Shown piece after piece: positions 61,301-64,000 of a stretch of 64,000 nucleotides of DNA. Location of the stretch: assembly GCF_964204865.1 (NCBI RefSeq), contig NC_135256.1, forward strand, positions 18,257,703-18,321,702, read 5' to 3'. The notes under the pieces are model-generated. The model was not told the origin of the DNA and did no database searches. It saw only the letters and a list, made by a program, of their open reading frames with translations. Each line of letters begins with the position of its first letter. The first letter of the stretch is position 1. Source of the stretch: Styela clava (taxonomy: Eukaryota; Chordata; Ascidiacea; Stolidobranchia; Styelidae). A program made the translations under genes and the position numbers.

Positions 61301-64000
61301 TATATTTGTTGTAAATATGAAGGATGCTTTATATAATCGCCTAATAGGCGATACAAGACCAAATGGGAAATCGGTGATAGTATGTCGGATACATCACGAT
61401 ATCTGTCTGTTTCGTCAATGGCAAAAACTGTGAAACACGCACGTTACAATAAACATTGATTGTGAATTGATTTATACTTTCCGCCGTCTGTTCACTTGCA
61501 TGTCATCAAGGTTCATGGCACGAGCAAAGCGACTGGCAAGGACAAACGAAATTAGACAAGATATTGAAAAATTACGGACCAATAGAATTCTCAAGAGTAA
61601 AAAGAACGAGTATTCAGCTTTCAAAAATGAGTCAATGGTTAATCTTGAATAGTTGCGATAAAATACCCAAACATTTGTTTATTTTTCAATATAGAATCAT
61701 TGTGTTCGTTCGGTTTATTAGATACAAACACTCGCATCGAAATGCGCACGAAGACAAATATTCTGACTCACAAATGACATATTAAGTAGGAAATAGGACA
61801 AGCAGTAAATTTATACGAGAGATTATTTTCATTTCCAATCTTTGTTTCCACTCGGTAATATCTAGAGCATGGCATAAATTTATATACGCCTTTATGAATG
61901 GTTTGGTTGAGGCACTGTAGATAATACGAATAAAGTGAGCAATAAAAAAGATTATTTTATACTGGACTCGAAATTAGGTCATCCACATGAAGGAAAAACG
62001 AATCGTAACTGTGAGCTGCCTCACTTAGTCAAGCCAGTGAGGTATTTTTTAAAGTTATCCAATATATTAAATAACACGAAACCATATTGACCGTCTGTAT
62101 AATTGTTGCATAAAAAGGTTACCTTAAAAAAAGATTAGCAACAAAATGTTCGGCAAATGTTTGAATTAGAGCAAATTGATAGACATCGATAAGAGACCTA
62201 CCGGAATTGGTAATTCGACAAACGAATATACACAAATTATCAGGCATGAATTTGAAAGGTGAAACACTTGAAGATCTTTCATAGTTTTTTACAAACCTGG
62301 AAACTCTTATTGGTTTTGAACGCGTGTTCCTGTTGCATGTACACCGTGGGTAGGGTCAGAATCAAAATAGAATTCGTTCATTTCAATATAATCCATTTTC
62401 CTTACATTTAATTTGCATAATGGGATATTACACGACAAAACACACTCGCGGGAGTTGAGAGGATGTCATCGAATTTGCACACAGCAGATGCCGCGCAAAT
62501 TAAGCATAATGGTTTTTCTTTCGCAGATGCGCAATCTCTCGTTTCAAATATGACGATTTGCTATTAGTCTATTATTTGCTATTTAGAAAGTAGGTCGTTC
62601 AGGATTTCTGCCAGCTTAACGTTATATTTTATTCACAGTTTTATTTATTTATGTGCGACTTGAGGTGTGGCGACTCGAAGATATATACACACGTTCAATT
62701 TAATTGATATGATAATTATATTTGATAAAATGTGCGCCATTGTCTCAATTACTGTTGCGCGACCACGTGTGTAAAGTGTTGGTGCATATATGTATTGCCG
62801 GTATACAACAGTATAATTAATAGCCTGACAATCTGTTTTCTTATTGTGTATCTCGTTTGAAGTTTTTTCTTATTTTGTATACAACAAATGTAAAAAATTT
62901 AGGAAATACTTTCAAATGCTTAAAATTAGATTGAGGTGTTAGCTAAGACAGAAAGACTTTAATTTCTCCTACGTGCATAATTTTGATACCTGTACCGTAT
63001 ATAAGTATACAGCATAACGATTCAAAGGCAGCCTAAACTAAACAATGTTATTGGTCGTATGTCAAAGTGAAATTATACATTACTTTCTTGTTAAAACAGA
63101 CATGAGTTTCATTTGGCAGGAAAACTTTGTTTTATAAACCATTGGTCACAAAAGCCTAATCAACTATGGTAAATTCGGCTTATGATAATTTAATATTTTT
63201 TTGTCGCCCAGCGCTTCCATGGGTCGTCAGAGGGCTTTGAATGGAGAGATCTGTTTTTCGACTAGATAGCTTTACCGATAGCAACGGAATGCGCATTTCA
63301 ACATAGCAAGCATTTCAATATGACGCGGCTAGTAGTAATTATTGTCAAGATTGTCAATAAAGCAACGCTAATATAATTTGATGATAATGTATGTATTTCC
63401 ATTTTATTTCACCATGGCGATGTTTTTTCACGTTATTTAGGACATTCTATATAGATAATATAACCACTGAGCATCTGTTCAAATTTTCATGTTAGATGTG
63501 TTTAATGACGCTCATATCCGAATCCCGAGCTTCGTTTTTTCAGATTTTCTTCTCGTGTTTTTATTTTGATGATATTGATTATTTTAATTTGAATTCACTA
63601 TGTAAAAATTTACATAAACAGTGATTTCACAAATCCTATAATGCCAAATTTACAAAAATAGTCTTCATCTGTTTTCTTAAACTTATTCGGGTAGAGTTTA
63701 TTTCAAATACTTTGTTTTATTGTTTTTGTCATCACTAGGGGTAGATTGTTATATCGCGAACTTTAAAATTGGTTTTCGATAGTGCAATCAAAGTACAGCA
63801 AGTCTTTATTGATTTTAAATTGCAACTTAAGTAAATTTAGTCGGTCTCAAGTGAACGAAAGTGCTGCTGTGTGATTGGATCATTCCAAAGACTGATAAAA
63901 TTATGGACTATTTTTAGTTTCAAAGGTCACTTTTACAAATTAGCGTTCATTGTTCAATTAATTCAAGGTCAGTGCGATACAAACTTGAGGCGGAACGACT
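58368..64000. other. Long region without a convincing gene
   Basis: AT-rich, with only short open frames. The best, at 61467-61652 (+), gives a basic 61-residue peptide with no recognised match. A poly-G run stands at about 59178-59190. A B-box-like GGTTCGGACCA near 60559 lacks a tRNA fold. It may be a large intergenic or intronic stretch. Confidence 0.4.

Noticed and set aside
61467..61785. Two overlapping basic open frames of 61 and 73 residues
   Set aside because: Short, AT-rich and without known motifs or splice context. They are not separable from chance.
1..64000. CRISPR arrays, operons or a prokaryotic defence system
   Set aside because: There are no regularly spaced direct repeats. 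The genes have introns and eukaryotic signals throughout.

Overview
The window is animal nuclear DNA. It is AT-rich, and its coding exons have GT/AG borders whose reading frames join exactly. Short to medium introns, receptors built from EGF, Ig, HYR, CCP and YWTD domains, a ciliary gene (ZMYND12) and many hAT-type DNA transposons fit an invertebrate deuterostome. An ascidian tunicate is most likely, but the species is an inference and is not proven. I rebuilt all gene models by eye from splice sites and phase. There is no sign of bacterial organisation, CRISPR arrays or rRNA.

Layout. 157-952 (+) holds the last four exons of a ZMYND12-like TPR protein. It converges on a complete four-exon PRXL2B-like thioredoxin-fold enzyme at 3031-1619 (-). 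3240-6860 is intergenic and holds an orphan ORF at 5240-4653 (-) that looks like the C-terminus of a retroelement envelope-like protein. Two intronless secreted cyclophilins lie in tandem at 6865-7533 and 7701-8375 (+). A complete 20-exon type I receptor (1055 aa) fills 21082-9865 (-); its order is signal peptide, YWTD propeller, EGF, YWTD propeller, EGF, HYR, CCP, transmembrane segment, tail. 21.1-26.0 kb is a repeat-rich head-to-head spacer. 26032-35501 (+) is a complete five-exon, 744-aa disordered nuclear-type protein with a near-perfect TEAD-binding omega-loop, closest to FAM181 and YAP. 50546-38389 (-) is a complete nine-exon, 490-aa secreted protein. It has a duplicated Cys-rich module I do not recognise, with an Ig domain between the two copies, followed by two EGF domains separated by a furin-like basic linker. 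54225-57261 is a full-length, apparently intact hAT transposon. 57.3-64 kb holds repeats and no convincing gene.

Mobile DNA. Besides the intact hAT there are four clear non-autonomous hAT or MITE copies at 18473-18774, 31751-32143, 35977-36355 and 38932-40312; the first and the last have perfect 8-bp target duplications. A second inverted-repeat element is nested inside the last. There is also a roughly 320-bp dispersed repeat with at least six copies, and a palindromic ACCGGTACCGGT repeat that occurs in two introns of the YWTD receptor.

The genes do not form an operon or one obvious pathway. The most novel candidates are the Ig/EGF protein with the duplicated Cys-rich module, the TEAD-binding protein and the YWTD-HYR-CCP receptor.
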